Source: a bacterium
GTDB lineage: Bacteria > Bacillota > Bacilli > Lactobacillales > Streptococcaceae
Length of the DNA stretch: 38,252 nt
Assembly: GCA_905221505.1 (NCBI GenBank)
Contig: CAJNDL010000021.1
Location: 1 to 38,252 of the forward strand
Direction: 5' to 3'
Position numbers and translations under genes: made by a program. The notes under the pieces are model-generated. The model made no database searches, had not been told where the DNA came from, and saw nothing but the letters and a program-made list of their open reading frames with translations. Positions within the stretch are counted from its first letter, which is position 1. Every line of letters starts with the position of its first letter. This document shows, one piece after another, positions 1 through 8,473 of this stretch.

Positions 1-2
1 CA

Positions 3-43
3 CCTCAAAAAGGTATTACCAAGTTGCAATACTTTTTTTGAGG
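3..43. terminator. Hairpin with T-run at left edge, possible terminator
   Basis: CCTCAAAAA at 3-11 pairs with TTTTTGAGG at 35-43, and GTATT (13-17) pairs with AATAC (28-32) inside it. This gives a long AT-rich stem around a loop of about 10 bases. The 3' arm contains a seven-T run and is followed by CTCTTTT. It could end transcription of element genes lying left of the window. The T-run lies inside the stem rather than after it, so this is only a candidate. Confidence 0.35.
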
Positions 44-126
44 CTCTTTTGTCTTGTTCTTGTTTCAATTAACTATACAATATAGAGGATATTGAATCAG
101 GTTGCGGATTCGAACTTGATAAGTTC

Positions 127-381
127 TTGATAGAGCAAAATTCAAATTTATTTCTAGAAACTGTTATCGATGTAATCACCGATAACAATTTTACCGAGTT
201 CGAAGACTTAGTTCACTACGCTAGAAATAAAGATATTTCACTACTGGGATTAATAATTGAACGAACCTACTTTTTTACAAAATTTTTAGATTCTAGACGT
301 TATAATCCCCAAAACAACAAAAAAACCTCATCAGAAGATACTTTGGCGAGCAATACTGATGAGGCAAATACAGATGATTAA
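127..381 (+). CDS. Small hypothetical protein of the integrative element
   Basis: This 84-residue frame has no family that I recognise. It has a mixed hydrophobic/acidic N-terminal half and a polar tail rich in Asn, Lys, Asp and Thr with an acidic end (EANTDD). The start is doubtful: the first usable codon is TTG at 127, with no clear ribosome-binding site. The frame is open upstream to a stop at 70-72, so a non-standard start further up is possible. It lies 46 bases upstream of the excisionase-like gene on the same strand, so it probably belongs to the recombination end of the element. A 9-bp inverted repeat (326-334 / 356-364) lies in its 3' end. Confidence 0.45.
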   Translation: MIEQNSNLFLETVIDVITDNNFTEFEDLVHYARNKDISLLGLIIERTYFFTKFLDSRRYNPQNNKKTSSEDTLASNTDEANTDD

Positions 382-427
382 AAATCAACTGATACTTCAA
401 TTATAGCATAATAGGGAGAAATAACTT

Positions 428-691
428 ATGCAAGTCATTTTACCAGATGAACAAGTTCAACAAATTCAGCAACTACTAGCTGAGCTCATCAAGAAAGAAA
501 TTGACATTAAATTGAACAATAGTAACCTTGAAAGCCCATTTTTAAACAAACAGCAGGCTTGCCACTATCTAGGAATCTCAAACAATACTCTAGATAGTTG
601 GATCAAACGAGGACTGCCTACAATAAAAATAGGTAAGACTATACGATTTAATAAAGAGGCCATTAATTCATGGCTTTACTCACAAAACTAG
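428..691 (+). CDS. Excisionase-like helix-turn-helix protein
   Basis: This 87-residue protein has a C-terminal MerR/excisionase-type helix-turn-helix (about residues 38-85). The pattern LNKQQACHYLGIS, then TLDSWIKRGLP and IGKTIRFNKEAINSWL, is the HTH_17 'excisionase family' signature. The N-terminal 35 residues are probably helical (EQVQQIQQLLAELIKKE) and may dimerise. The start at 428 follows an AGGGAGA Shine-Dalgarno sequence. It sits directly upstream of the integrase, the usual xis-int order in streptococcal ICEs and phage-like elements. The inferred role is to direct integrase towards excision. Some HTH_17 proteins are transcription factors instead, so function rests on position. Confidence 0.8.
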   Translation: MQVILPDEQVQQIQQLLAELIKKEIDIKLNNSNLESPFLNKQQACHYLGISNNTLDSWIKRGLPTIKIGKTIRFNKEAINSWLYSQN

Positions 692-717
692 AAATATCTA
701 TATTTTTGTTTTATAAT
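689..717 (+). promoter_or_regulatory. Candidate integrase promoter
   Basis: TATAAT at 712-717 lies 17 bases after a weak -35 (TAGAAA, 689-694) that overlaps the excisionase stop codon. Transcription would begin near 724, at or after the ATG at 722. This supports the internal integrase start at 758. Confidence 0.45.
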
Positions 718-757
718 AGTCATGATATTTTCTGGTTCGATACACAAGGAGGATATC

Positions 758-1975
758 ATGCCTATCAGTAAGACAAAGAACGGTACTTTTCGCTTAAAAA
801 TCTATATCCCAATAGAAGCACGAATGCCACTTGGTATCGTTAATAGCAACTATTACGATAAGCGATTTAAAACAAGGAAGGAGGCAAGACAAGCTGAGAT
901 AGATTTGCTTACTAAATTAAATCAAATAGAGGATAATGAATTTTCAGGACTAGTAAAAGGAGATATTCTTTTCTCAGACTTCTATAACAATATCTGGTGG
1001 GAATCTTATAAAGAAGGACAAACTACATCTACTTATAAACCACCAAGTAGGTCAACAGTTGCTAATACCAAAACCTGTTTTGAAAAACATATACTACCAC
1101 TTCTTGGAAACTATACGATACAGTTTCTAAATCAAAACAAGCAGGTTATCCTAAATCTAATGACGTCTAAAGCTAATGAATATGCAAACTTCAAATCTTT
1201 ACGTAGCTATGTGATTTCTATTTTTGACTGGGCAGAAGAACTTGAATATATAGAAGCTAATAAGGTTGCAAAAATATTAAGAAGAATAAAAGCCACTAAA
1301 AAGATTCAACTTGCAGAGTCAAAGAAAGAGGAAGATTTATATCTAACTCACGAACAATTACAAGAATGGTTCTCAGCATTTCAAGAAGATTTAGAGAATG
1401 ATAAAATAACACTTAAAGATTATGTCCTATTTTATCTCACTTTTTTCTTAGGCGATAGAAAATCTGAAACCTACGCTCTCCAATGGAAACATATAGACTT
1501 TTCAAAATCGCAGATTCAGCTAATTCAAGCTTTAGATAGATATGGACAAGTAAAATCTACTAAGGGAAATAAGAAAACTATTTTCTCTATTTCTAATGAC
1601 TTACTTCAACTCCTTACCTCTTGGAAAGAACAACAAAAATATGAGCTAGCCAAGTTTGGGATTATCAGTAATCCAGAACAATTTGTTTTTACATATATCG
1701 ATACCAAAGGAAACATCAATAAGCCTTTACACGCCGACTATCTAAACAATAAAATGAAAAGTATTAAAAAGCGACATAAAGAGCTGACACATGCTACACC
1801 TCATAAACTGCGACATACAGGAGCAACACTTGCTAAACAAGCAGGAATGAGCTTAGAAGCTATTTCTGAAGCTCTAACACATAGCGACACAGGTACAACA
1901 CAGATTTATGTCAATACTTCAAATGTGATTCCTATGGCAGTCGGTGAATTTGCCTTAAAGTCTCTAAAACAATAA
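758..1975 (+). CDS. Tyrosine recombinase integrase of an rpsI-associated element
   Basis: This 405-residue phage/Tn916-type integrase catalyses site-specific strand exchange. The N-terminal region (about 1-55, with paired aromatic and basic residues) resembles an AP2-like arm-binding domain. Residues of about 65-180 form the SAM-like core-binding domain. The catalytic domain shows Arg234 (GDRKSE), His349 and Arg352 (HKLRH), His375 (LTHSDTGTT) and Tyr384 (QIYVN), so all key residues are present. I chose ATG 758 because AAGGAGG lies just upstream. The frame is open to an ATG at 722, but that lies at the predicted transcription start. The gene converges on rpsI, leaving about 106 bases that hold four short repeats. 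This is the usual layout for an element inserted at the 3' end of rpsI. Confidence 0.93.
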   Translation: MPISKTKNGTFRLKIYIPIEARMPLGIVNSNYYDKRFKTRKEARQAEIDLLTKLNQIEDNEFSGLVKGDILFSDFYNNIWWESYKEGQTTSTYKPPSRSTVANTKTCFEKHILPLLGNYTIQFLNQNKQVILNLMTSKANEYANFKSLRSYVISIFDWAEELEYIEANKVAKILRRIKATKKIQLAESKKEEDLYLTHEQLQEWFSAFQEDLENDKITLKDYVLFYLTFFLGDRKSETYALQWKHIDFSKSQIQLIQALDRYGQVKSTKGNKKTIFSISNDLLQLLTSWKEQQKYELAKFGIISNPEQFVFTYIDTKGNINKPLHADYLNNKMKSIKKRHKELTHATPHKLRHTGATLAKQAGMSLEAISEALTHSDTGTTQIYVNTSNVIPMAVGEFALKSLKQ

Positions 1976-2044
1976 GGTGAAAATAAGGTAAACTTTGAGG
2001 TGAACTTTTTCAAAAAACATTAAAAAAGCACCCATGAGGTAAAC
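1975..2044 (+). repeat. Four AGGTRAAM repeats, probable integrase arm sites
   Basis: AGGTGAAA (1975-1982), AGGTAAAC (1986-1993), AGGTGAAC (1998-2005) and AGGTAAAC (2037-2044) are direct repeats. The first three are spaced 11 and 12 bases apart, about one helical turn. Short direct repeats just inside an element end are what integrase N-terminal domains bind in lambda- and Tn916-type systems. The first copy overlaps the integrase stop codon. The position next to int and rpsI supports this reading; binding itself is inferred. Confidence 0.6.
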
Positions 2045-2057
2045 TCTTGAGTGCTTT
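2022..2057 (-). terminator. rpsI-rplM operon terminator
   Basis: On the - strand AAAGCACTC (2049-2057) pairs with GGGTGCTTT (2025-2033), 9 bp with one G-U pair, followed by a T-run (2022-2027). The 15-base loop contains the fourth AGGTAAAC repeat of the integrase set. The hairpin may therefore be supplied partly or wholly by the inserted element. Confidence 0.75.
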
Positions 2058-2081
2058 GAAACGTTGATATAATCGTATTGA

Positions 2082-2474
2082 TTAACGTTTTGAGAATTGT
2101 GATGCTTTACGAGCTTTCTTAAGACCTGGTTTCTTACGTTCAACTTTACGTGAGTCACGTGTAAGAAGTCCTGCGCGTTTCAATGAATCGCGGAAGTCTG
2201 GGTCTACTTGAAGAAGGGCACGAGCGATACCGTGACGGATAGCTCCTGATTGACCAGCGTATCCACCACCTACAACGTTAACGAAAACGTCGTATGAACC
2301 TACAGTTGAAGTAACTGCGAATGGTTGGTTGATAACAAGACGAAGGTCAGCGTGTGGGATGTACTCTTCAACATCTTTTTTGTTAACAGTGATTTTACCA
2401 GTTCCTGGAACAAGGCGAACGCGTGCAACAGCGTTTTTACGACGTCCAGTACCTGCATATTGTGCTTGTGACAT
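2082..2474 (-). CDS. rpsI: 30S ribosomal protein S9
   Basis: This is the 130-residue S9 of the small subunit head. It is full length, opens with [18 protein letters not shown] and ends in the conserved basic tail [12 protein letters not shown], whose terminal Arg contacts the P-site tRNA. It lies 18 bases downstream of rplM in the conserved rplM-rpsI operon. An AAAGGAA Shine-Dalgarno sequence precedes ATG 2474. The 3' end faces the integrase and is the likely attachment target. The intact tail means insertion has kept or rebuilt the coding end. The attachment core cannot be fixed because the other element end is outside the window. Confidence 0.98.
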   Translation of the reverse strand: MSQAQYAGTGRRKNAVARVRLVPGTGKITVNKKDVEEYIPHADLRLVINQPFAVTSTVGSYDVFVNVVGGGYAGQSGAIRHGIARALLQVDPDFRDSLKRAGLLTRDSRKVERKKPGLKKARKASQFSKR

Positions 2475-2492
2475 ACTTTATTGTTCCTTTCC

Positions 2493-2939
2493 TTAGATAA
2501 GTCCTGAAATATCAAGAACTTCTGGTTGTTGTGCAGCGTGAGTGTGCTCAGCTCCAACAAATACTTTCAACTTCATACCTTGAGCGCGTCCAAGAGTATT
2601 GTGTGGAAGCATACCTTTAACTGATTTCTCGATCAAACGTACTGCATTTTTAGAACGAAGTTCACCTGCAGAGATTTGTTTCAATCCACCTGGGTGGTTT
2701 GAGTGAGTGTAGTAGATTTTATCAGTTGCTTTTTTACCAGTCAATTTAACCTTTTCAGCATTGATAACAATCACAAAGTCACCTGTATCAGTGTGTGGTG
2801 TAAATGTTGGTTTGTTTTTTCCGCGAAGTACGCTAGCAACTACTGCAGAAAGACGTCCAAGTGGTACATCAGTTGCGTCAACTACGTACCATTTACGTTC
2901 AACTTGGCCTGGTTTAGCCATAAATGTTGTTTTGTTCAT
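2493..2939 (-). CDS. rplM: 50S ribosomal protein L13
   Basis: This is the 148-residue L13, an early assembly protein of the large subunit. The core is clearly L13: [42 protein letters not shown], and [11 protein letters not shown] near the C-terminus. It has the streptococcal N-terminal extension [16 protein letters not shown], and an AGGAGA Shine-Dalgarno sequence precedes ATG 2939. It is first in the operon with rpsI and is preceded by an L13-type leader, so autoregulation by L13 binding its own mRNA is expected from the family. Confidence 0.98.
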   Translation of the reverse strand: MNKTTFMAKPGQVERKWYVVDATDVPLGRLSAVVASVLRGKNKPTFTPHTDTGDFVIVINAEKVKLTGKKATDKIYYTHSNHPGGLKQISAGELRSKNAVRLIEKSVKGMLPHNTLGRAQGMKLKVFVGAEHTHAAQQPEVLDISGLI

Positions 2940-2967
2940 GATTTCTCCTATATATAGTTCGATTTTT

Positions 2968-3052
2968 GTTTACGGTGATGGGTGTTCCTTCCCATCGAAA
3001 AGTATTTGGAAGGTTCCGGGGCCTTTCAAATGGGGTAAACAATACCGCCTAC
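2968..3052 (-). ncRNA. L13-type ribosomal protein leader
   Basis: The - strand RNA upstream of rplM begins GUAGGCGGUAUUGUUUACC, continues through GGCCCCGG, and holds the hairpin GAUGGG...CCCAUC. It ends with GUAAAC, which can pair with the earlier GUUUAC as a pseudoknot or long-range stem. Arrangement and position fit the Firmicutes L13 leader, in which L13 feeds back on its own mRNA. The family match is from memory; a covariance-model search would settle it. Confidence 0.8.
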
Positions 3053-3053
3053 T

Positions 3054-3083
3054 ATAATACCAAATTTCACCCCTAAAAGTCAA
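3054..3083 (-). promoter_or_regulatory. rplM-rpsI promoter
   Basis: On the - strand TTGACT (3078-3083) and TATTAT (3054-3059) are 18 bases apart. TGG before the -10 makes an extended -10. Transcription would start at the first bases of the L13 leader. Confidence 0.7.
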
Positions 3084-3127
3084 TAGATATGAAAAATATT
3101 TTTCTGAATTCCACTCTTTTTATCTCT

Positions 3128-3150
3128 AAAAAACCTCGCTTTCGCGAGGC
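3128..3150 (-). terminator. Terminator of the ABC exporter operon
   Basis: On the - strand CCTCGC-GAAA-GCGAGG (3134-3149) is a perfect 6-bp stem capped by a GNRA tetraloop, extended by one closing pair. TTTTTT follows at 3128-3133. It begins a few bases after the permease stop codon. Confidence 0.93.
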
Positions 3151-3154
3151 TCTT

Positions 3155-4354
3155 CTATTTATAAGATAAGGCACGTTTAAAGGTTTTCCAAATCCCTAAA
3201 TCATCCGTTTGAAGGACTAGGCTAGCATACATGCGTCCGATAAATCCTGTTGCTACCACTGCAAAAATCACTGTAATAGCAAGTGAAATCCATGCTTCTG
3301 CTCCCCCGGCATAGCCATTAATGGCTCTAAATGGCATGAAGAAAGTCGAAATAAAGGGAATATATGAACCAATTTTCAAAATCAAATTATCCCCTGCAGA
3401 ACCTAAAGCAGTAACCCCTACAAAACCTACCACAATCACAATCATCAAAGGTGACAAGGCTTTTCCTGCATCCTCAGGACGAGAAACCATAGAACCTAGG
3501 AAGGCTGCTAAAACTACGTACATAAAGAGACTGACTAAAATAAAGAGCAAGGTATTTAGAGAGAAAGCATCTCCCAAATGGTCCAAAATACCAAACTGAG
3601 CTAGCAATGGCAAATCTTTAAAGAGCAGAATAGCAGCGAGACCACCCACGACATAAATGCCAATATGAGTCAAAATCACAAGCAACAAGGCAATCATACG
3701 AGCATAGAAATAATGGCTAGCTCGAATGCTGGAGAAGACCACCTCCATGATTTTAGTTCCTTTCTCACTAGCCACTTCCTGGGCAGTGACGCTAGCATAA
3801 GTAATTAAAATCATATAGAGAAAGCCTCCAACTGCTGTAGCCGCGATTGTTTGAATCATTTTTTTATTTTCCTTGGATTCATCAATTTTCTCCGTAAAGT
3901 TAACTGTTTGTTCCAAGCGTTTTTCCTGCTCTTGTGACAAATTGGCTGCCGAACGATTGAGTTGACCTTGAAGCTCATTTAACTTACTCGTTACTCCTAG
4001 CTTAATAGCAATCTCAAGGGAAGTTTCACCGTGATAAACAGCCTTCAAGACACTATCCTCTTGGTCAATGGTTAGATAGCCTTTTAATTTTTCATCCTTG
4101 ATAGCAGCTTGAGCACTTGCTTCATCCTGATAATCAAAATTGAGACCATTTGTAGATTTGAGACCTTCTGTCACAGCTGGAACGGTGCTAATCACTGCTA
4201 TCTTGCCACTCTGAGCCATTGAAGAGCCTTGGAGATAGCCAATTCCTCCAGAGAGACCGATAAACAAGAATGGTGAAATCACCATAAAGAAGAAACTCCA
4301 CGACTTGATGTGTCGAAGATAGGTTTCTTTCATTACAACCCACATATTTCTCAT
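3155..4354 (-). CDS. ABC-2 type exporter permease (NatB/YhaP-like)
   Basis: This 399-residue permease has one N-terminal membrane helix (about 20-43), then a large outer domain (about 45-170) rich in Lys, Glu and Gln. Five more hydrophobic segments follow: about 172-192, 217-245, 265-290, 300-325 and 355-380. That is the ABC2_membrane_3 topology of NatB/YhaP. A conserved piece, ASEKGTKIMEVVFSS, sits before the second helix, as in NatB-like proteins. It overlaps the upstream ATPase by 4 bases (ATGA), so the two are translationally coupled and form one transporter. The substrate is unknown; relatives export sodium, lipids or antimicrobial compounds. Confidence 0.88.
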   Translation of the reverse strand: MRNMWVVMKETYLRHIKSWSFFFMVISPFLFIGLSGGIGYLQGSSMAQSGKIAVISTVPAVTEGLKSTNGLNFDYQDEASAQAAIKDEKLKGYLTIDQEDSVLKAVYHGETSLEIAIKLGVTSKLNELQGQLNRSAANLSQEQEKRLEQTVNFTEKIDESKENKKMIQTIAATAVGGFLYMILITYASVTAQEVASEKGTKIMEVVFSSIRASHYFYARMIALLLVILTHIGIYVVGGLAAILLFKDLPLLAQFGILDHLGDAFSLNTLLFILVSLFMYVVLAAFLGSMVSRPEDAGKALSPLMIVIVVGFVGVTALGSAGDNLILKIGSYIPFISTFFMPFRAINGYAGGAEAWISLAITVIFAVVATGFIGRMYASLVLQTDDLGIWKTFKRALSYK

Positions 4355-5244
4355 ACTTCCACCCCTGATTCTAGTTTAAAGATTTCATCGATTGTTGGCG
4401 CTTGTTGGTCAAAGGTTGCGATATATTGCCCTTGAGTCAAGATTGGGAAGAGTTCTCTACCAGCACTCTCATCATCCAAGATCAATTTCCAACTGCCTTG
4501 TTTGGTCAAGCTCACCTGCTTGACATGAGGAAGGTTTTCCAATTCTTCCTTGCTTCGTTCACTTGAAACAAAGAGACGCGTTTTCCCGTATTGATTGCGA
4601 ACATCTTGAACCGGCCCATGCAAGACCACACGGCCATCTCGAATCATCAAAATATCGTCACAAAGTTCCTCAACGTTGGTCATGACATGGTCAGAAAAGA
4701 TAATAGTTGCTCCGCGCTCTTTTTCCTGAAAAATGACTTGTTTGAGCAATTCTGTATTGACTGGGTCCAATCCACTGAAAGGCTCATCCAAGATAATCAA
4801 ATCTGGTTCATGAATCAGAGTAATGATGAGCTGAATCTTCTGCTGATTTCCTTTTGACAGACTCTTGATTTTATCAGTCAGTTTCCCTTTCACTTCCAAC
4901 TTCTTCATCCATTGAGGGAGTTTTTCCTTGACCTCCTTGGCATCCATACCTTTTAGAGTCGCCAAGTAGCGAACTTGCTCAAGGACTGTCAATTTAGGCA
5001 TGAGACTACGTTCTTCAGGCAAATAGCCAATCCGAGCATAGGTTTCCTGACGGATATCCTGCCCATCCAGACTGATTTCTCCTTGGTATTCTAAAAATTT
5101 CAAAATACTGTGGAAAATTGTTGTTTTCCCAGCACCATTTTTTCCGACTAGTCCCAAAATACGACCTGGTCGCGCTTGAAAGTCAATACCAAACAAAACT
5201 TGCTTGGGTCCAAAACTTTTCTCTAGACTTCTTACTTCTAGCAT
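4351..5244 (-). CDS. ABC exporter ATP-binding protein (NatA/YhaQ-like)
   Basis: This 297-residue ATPase drives the permease at 3155-4354. It shows Walker A GKNGAGKTT (about 35-43), a degenerate signature LSKGNQQK (about 129-136), Walker B LIILDEPFSGLDP (about 149-161) and the switch His in SDHVMTN. The C-terminal 80 residues are the extra domain common in NatA-like ATPases, with a DUF4162-like ending. GGAGG precedes ATG 5244. It is the first gene of the pair, behind a promoter at 5272-5300. The substrate cannot be read from the sequence. Confidence 0.92.
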   Translation of the reverse strand: MLEVRSLEKSFGPKQVLFGIDFQARPGRILGLVGKNGAGKTTIFHSILKFLEYQGEISLDGQDIRQETYARIGYLPEERSLMPKLTVLEQVRYLATLKGMDAKEVKEKLPQWMKKLEVKGKLTDKIKSLSKGNQQKIQLIITLIHEPDLIILDEPFSGLDPVNTELLKQVIFQEKERGATIIFSDHVMTNVEELCDDILMIRDGRVVLHGPVQDVRNQYGKTRLFVSSERSKEELENLPHVKQVSLTKQGSWKLILDDESAGRELFPILTQGQYIATFDQQAPTIDEIFKLESGVEV

Positions 5245-5271
5245 CTTTCACCTCCAAAATGTCTTGCACTC

Positions 5272-5300
5272 ATTATACTCCTTTTTGATAGCCTTTACAA
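5272..5300 (-). promoter_or_regulatory. Promoter of the ABC exporter operon
   Basis: TTGTAA (5295-5300) and TATAAT (5272-5277) on the - strand are separated by exactly 17 bases. The ATPase start is about 28 bases further on, giving a very short leader. The stretch between this promoter and the pheT terminator (5301-5450) shows no gene or clear structure. Confidence 0.7.
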
Positions 5301-5450
5301 TGATTTCTGTCCATTTTTAGAAGACTATTGCTGTGTAAAATATGGCTTGGAGCACTTTTAGTGATAAATCCATTATACAGTAGAAAACTTAATTTATACC
5401 TTCCGCTCCTCAACTGTCTATTTTTGATCCTGAATTGTTATGCGAAAAAC

Positions 5451-5474
5451 AAAAATCCACCCCGGAGGATGGAT
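5451..5474 (-). terminator. pheS-pheT operon terminator
   Basis: On the - strand ATCCATCC (5467-5474) pairs with GGGTGGAT (5455-5462) around the loop TCCG: 8 bp with one G-U pair, followed by a T-run. It lies 7 bases after the pheT stop codon. Confidence 0.88.
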
Positions 5475-5481
5475 TGATGAG

Positions 5482-7887
5482 TTAACGAACTTCTGCATTG
5501 ACTTTTTCTTCAAGTGATGCTTGGATTTTTTCCATATAGCGTGCGACTTCTTCATCAGTCAAGCTATCTTCTGGATTTTGGAAGGTCAAGCTATAAGCCA
5601 TTGACTTCATGCCAAGTCCCAATTTTTCGCCTGAGAAGACGTCAAAGAGTTTGATATCTGTCAAACGTTTCACGCCGGCAGCTTGGATAGCATCTACAAC
5701 TTCTTGGTGAGTCACTTCTGCTTTAAGAAGGAGAGCAACGTCACGGCTGACTGCTGGGAATTTCGTGATTTCCACAAATGGAGCTGCTGGCTGAAGCGCT
5801 GCTTCGATGGCTGAAAGATTAAGCTCCGCTACATACGTTTCTGGAATATCGTAAGCCTTAGCTGTAACTGGATGCACTTGGCCAAGGAAACCAAGAACTT
5901 GGTCACCGAGTGAAATCACAGCTGTACGACCTGGGTGGAGGCTTGCAATCTCAGCTGTAGCTGTATAGGTCACTTCTAATCCTAAGCGAGTAAATAATGC
6001 TTCTAGGATTCCCTTAGCATAGAAGAAATCAACTGGAACTGCTGCTGTTTGGAAATCTTTTTCAACAACCAAGCCTGTCAAGGCAAAGGCAAAGCTGTTG
6101 ATTTCATTTGGAAGTTCTTCTTTTGGATTACCAGTTTGTTCAAAGACTTTTCCAATCTCGTAAAGTGCCAAGTTTTTGTTCTTACGAGCCACGTTATAGG
6201 CTACCGTATCAAGGATACCTGAAATCATATTTTGACGGAGAACTGAACGGTCCACTGTCATTGGCCACATGAGTTCCGTAAGGTTACTTGGTTGAGCCGT
6301 AAACTCGACTGCTTTTTCAGGAGTTGTTAGAGCATAGGTGATGATTTCTGTCAAACCTGCTCCTTCAGCAATCGTACGAACTTGACGGCGGAGTTTTTGT
6401 GTCGCAGTCAATTCACCAGCTGTACCATCGTCTTTTGGAAGACTAGTTGGCAAGCGGTCATATCCGTAGATACGAGCGATTTCTTCAAAAAGGTCTGCTT
6501 CGATGGTAATATCCCAACGGCGACGAGGAACACTCACAGTAAAGCTAGCTGCATTTCCAGAAAGACCAAAACCAAGACGACGGAAGACATCTTCGACATC
6601 AGCGTATGAAAGCTCTGTTCCAAGAACGCGGTTAACGTCTGCAAGAGTTGAAGAAGCTTCTACGTCTGATGTGTCAAGCTCACCTGCTGAAACGATGCCC
6701 TTGCGCACCGTCGCACCTGCAAGTTCTGCAATCATACTAGCCGCCGCTTCAAGGGCTTCATTGACTGTTGCCACATTGATGCCTTTTTCAAAGCGAGAAG
6801 ATGACTCAGAACGAAGGTTAAGACGACCGCTGGTCTTACGGATTGATTTTCCGTTGAAGACTGCAGCTTCAAGGACGACACGACTAGATTTCTCAGAGAT
6901 TTCTGTTGCTTGACCGCCCATGACACCTGCAAGGGCTACTGGCTTGTCTGCGACAGTGATAACTAAGTCATTCATGTCCAAGTCACGTTCTTCACCATCT
7001 AAAGTCACCAATTTTTCACCAGCACGCGCTTCACGTACACGGATGTCAGTTCCTTCAAAGGTATCCAAGTCAAAGGCATGCATTGGTTGACCAAAGTAGA
7101 GCAGGATGTAATTCGTCACGTCCACCACGTTGTTAATAGGACGGATACCTTCATTCATAAGAAGATTTTGCAACCATTGTGGACTTGGTGAGATAGTCAC
7201 ATTGTCCAAGATACGAGCTGCATAGTAAGGCGCCTTGTCTGTCTCAATGCCCACAGAAAGAGCATCTGCTGCAGCTTGGTCAGTTTCTGAAAGAGTAAAT
7301 TCTTTAAAGTTGACTGCCTTGTCATAAATGGCTGCCACTTCGTGAGCCACTCCACGCATAGAAAGGGCATCTGCACGGTTTGGTGTGATAGACAGTTCGA
7401 TGATTTCATCATCCAAGTCTAGATATGAGAAGACTTCCTCACCTGGAACGGCATTTTCTGGCAAGATTTGGATGCCATCTGCGAATTCCTTAGGCACAAC
7501 TGAGTCAGAAATTCCCAATTCGCCAAGTGAACAGATCATTCCAAGTGACTCTAAACCACGGATTTTTCCTTTTTTAATTTTGTAGTTGTCAGCGATGCGA
7601 GCTCCTGGAAGAGCCACCATAACCTTGATACCAGCACGCACATTCGGTGCACCACAGACGATTTGACGGGCTTCTTCTTCGCCAACGTTAACCTGACAAA
7701 CATGGAGGTGAGTTTCTGGCACATCTTCGCAAGACAAGACCTCACCGACGACAATTTTTGAGAGCCCGGCAGCTGGTGATTCGACACCTTCTACCTCGAT
7801 CCCTGTAGTTGACATTTTTTCAGCCAACTCTTGTGATGGCACATCAATGTCCACCAATTCTTTTAACCATTTATAAGATACAAGCAT
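5482..7887 (-). CDS. pheT: Phenylalanyl-tRNA synthetase beta subunit
   Basis: This 801-residue beta subunit works with PheS in an alpha2-beta2 enzyme charging tRNA-Phe. Domains in order are: an OB-fold tRNA-binding domain (about 40-150, [20 protein letters not shown]...[10 protein letters not shown]), B3/B4 editing region (about 200-380, with [13 protein letters not shown]), B5 (about 405-475, [11 protein letters not shown]), a catalytic-like core (about 480-690) and a C-terminal FDX-ACB domain (about 705-800, [12 protein letters not shown]). Length is normal and no break is seen. It is the last gene of pheS-GNAT-pheT, 76 bases after the GNAT gene and just before a strong terminator. Control comes from the T-box upstream of pheS. 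Confidence 0.97.
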   Translation of the reverse strand: MLVSYKWLKELVDIDVPSQELAEKMSTTGIEVEGVESPAAGLSKIVVGEVLSCEDVPETHLHVCQVNVGEEEARQIVCGAPNVRAGIKVMVALPGARIADNYKIKKGKIRGLESLGMICSLGELGISDSVVPKEFADGIQILPENAVPGEEVFSYLDLDDEIIELSITPNRADALSMRGVAHEVAAIYDKAVNFKEFTLSETDQAAADALSVGIETDKAPYYAARILDNVTISPSPQWLQNLLMNEGIRPINNVVDVTNYILLYFGQPMHAFDLDTFEGTDIRVREARAGEKLVTLDGEERDLDMNDLVITVADKPVALAGVMGGQATEISEKSSRVVLEAAVFNGKSIRKTSGRLNLRSESSSRFEKGINVATVNEALEAAASMIAELAGATVRKGIVSAGELDTSDVEASSTLADVNRVLGTELSYADVEDVFRRLGFGLSGNAASFTVSVPRRRWDITIEADLFEEIARIYGYDRLPTSLPKDDGTAGELTATQKLRRQVRTIAEGAGLTEIITYALTTPEKAVEFTAQPSNLTELMWPMTVDRSVLRQNMISGILDTVAYNVARKNKNLALYEIGKVFEQTGNPKEELPNEINSFAFALTGLVVEKDFQTAAVPVDFFYAKGILEALFTRLGLEVTYTATAEIASLHPGRTAVISLGDQVLGFLGQVHPVTAKAYDIPETYVAELNLSAIEAALQPAAPFVEITKFPAVSRDVALLLKAEVTHQEVVDAIQAAGVKRLTDIKLFDVFSGEKLGLGMKSMAYSLTFQNPEDSLTDEEVARYMEKIQASLEEKVNAEVR

Positions 7888-7963
7888 AATTTAGTTCTCC
7901 AGAATGACAGTTGCCACTCTAGTTCTTTTCCTTTCCTATCATTTCAATAGAAGAATCCTCTTC

Positions 7964-8473
7964 TTAACTTAATTTCTTTTTCAGTAACCAATCTGTATCT
8001 ACTTTTTGACCAACCATAAAATGATGTTGGCTAAATTTTTCAAAACCATATCGATTATAAAATGCTTGAGCTTTTGTATTATGCTCCCAAACACCTAGCC
8101 AAGCCCAAGAAAAACTATTTTTTTCAGCAAGTTCAAGAGCGAATTCAAACAGTTGCTTACCTAGTCCAAATCCTTGGAATTTTTCTAGCACATAGAGGCG
8201 TTGAATTTCAAAAGCATCCTCTAATTCTCTCTCAGTCTGAGCACTTCCCCAGTTGACTTTGAGAAAACCAGCTATCTCCTCTTCATGCATAATGAAATAG
8301 GTTTCGGATTCTGGATTTTCCAACTCAGTTGACAAAACTCTCAGACTATAAGCCTCTTCAAAGTATTCCTGTAACTGCTCTTCCGTATTATCATGCGCAA
8401 ATGTTTCACGAAAGGTTTGTTTGGCAATTTTAGCCAACACCTCAACATCTGCCATTTCTACTTTTCTAATCAT
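7964..8473 (-). CDS. GNAT acetyltransferase in the pheS-pheT operon
   Basis: This 169-residue protein has the GNAT fold: RLYVLEKFQGFGLGKQLFEFALELA (about 91-115) is motif A with the acetyl-CoA pyrophosphate loop QGFGLG. WLGVWEHNTKAQAFYNRYGFEKF (about 123-147) is motif B, ending in the usual YxRYGF. Its ATG shares one base with the pheS stop (TAATG), so translation is coupled to pheS. Insertion between pheS and pheT suggests T-box control with the synthetase, although the acceptor substrate is unknown. I recall the same arrangement in pneumococcus, so it is not a local oddity. The family call is firm; the role is open. Confidence 0.9.
   Translation of the reverse strand: MIRKVEMADVEVLAKIAKQTFRETFAHDNTEEQLQEYFEEAYSLRVLSTELENPESETYFIMHEEEIAGFLKVNWGSAQTERELEDAFEIQRLYVLEKFQGFGLGKQLFEFALELAEKNSFSWAWLGVWEHNTKAQAFYNRYGFEKFSQHHFMVGQKVDTDWLLKKKLS

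Noticed and set aside
722..757. Longer integrase start at ATG 722
   Set aside because: It coincides with the predicted transcription start and lacks a ribosome-binding site, while AAGGAGG precedes ATG 758.
6382..6913. Long antisense frames inside pheT, and similar ones inside pheS and pflB
   Set aside because: They mirror the codon pattern of a well-identified gene on the other strand and show no recognisable family or ribosome-binding site.
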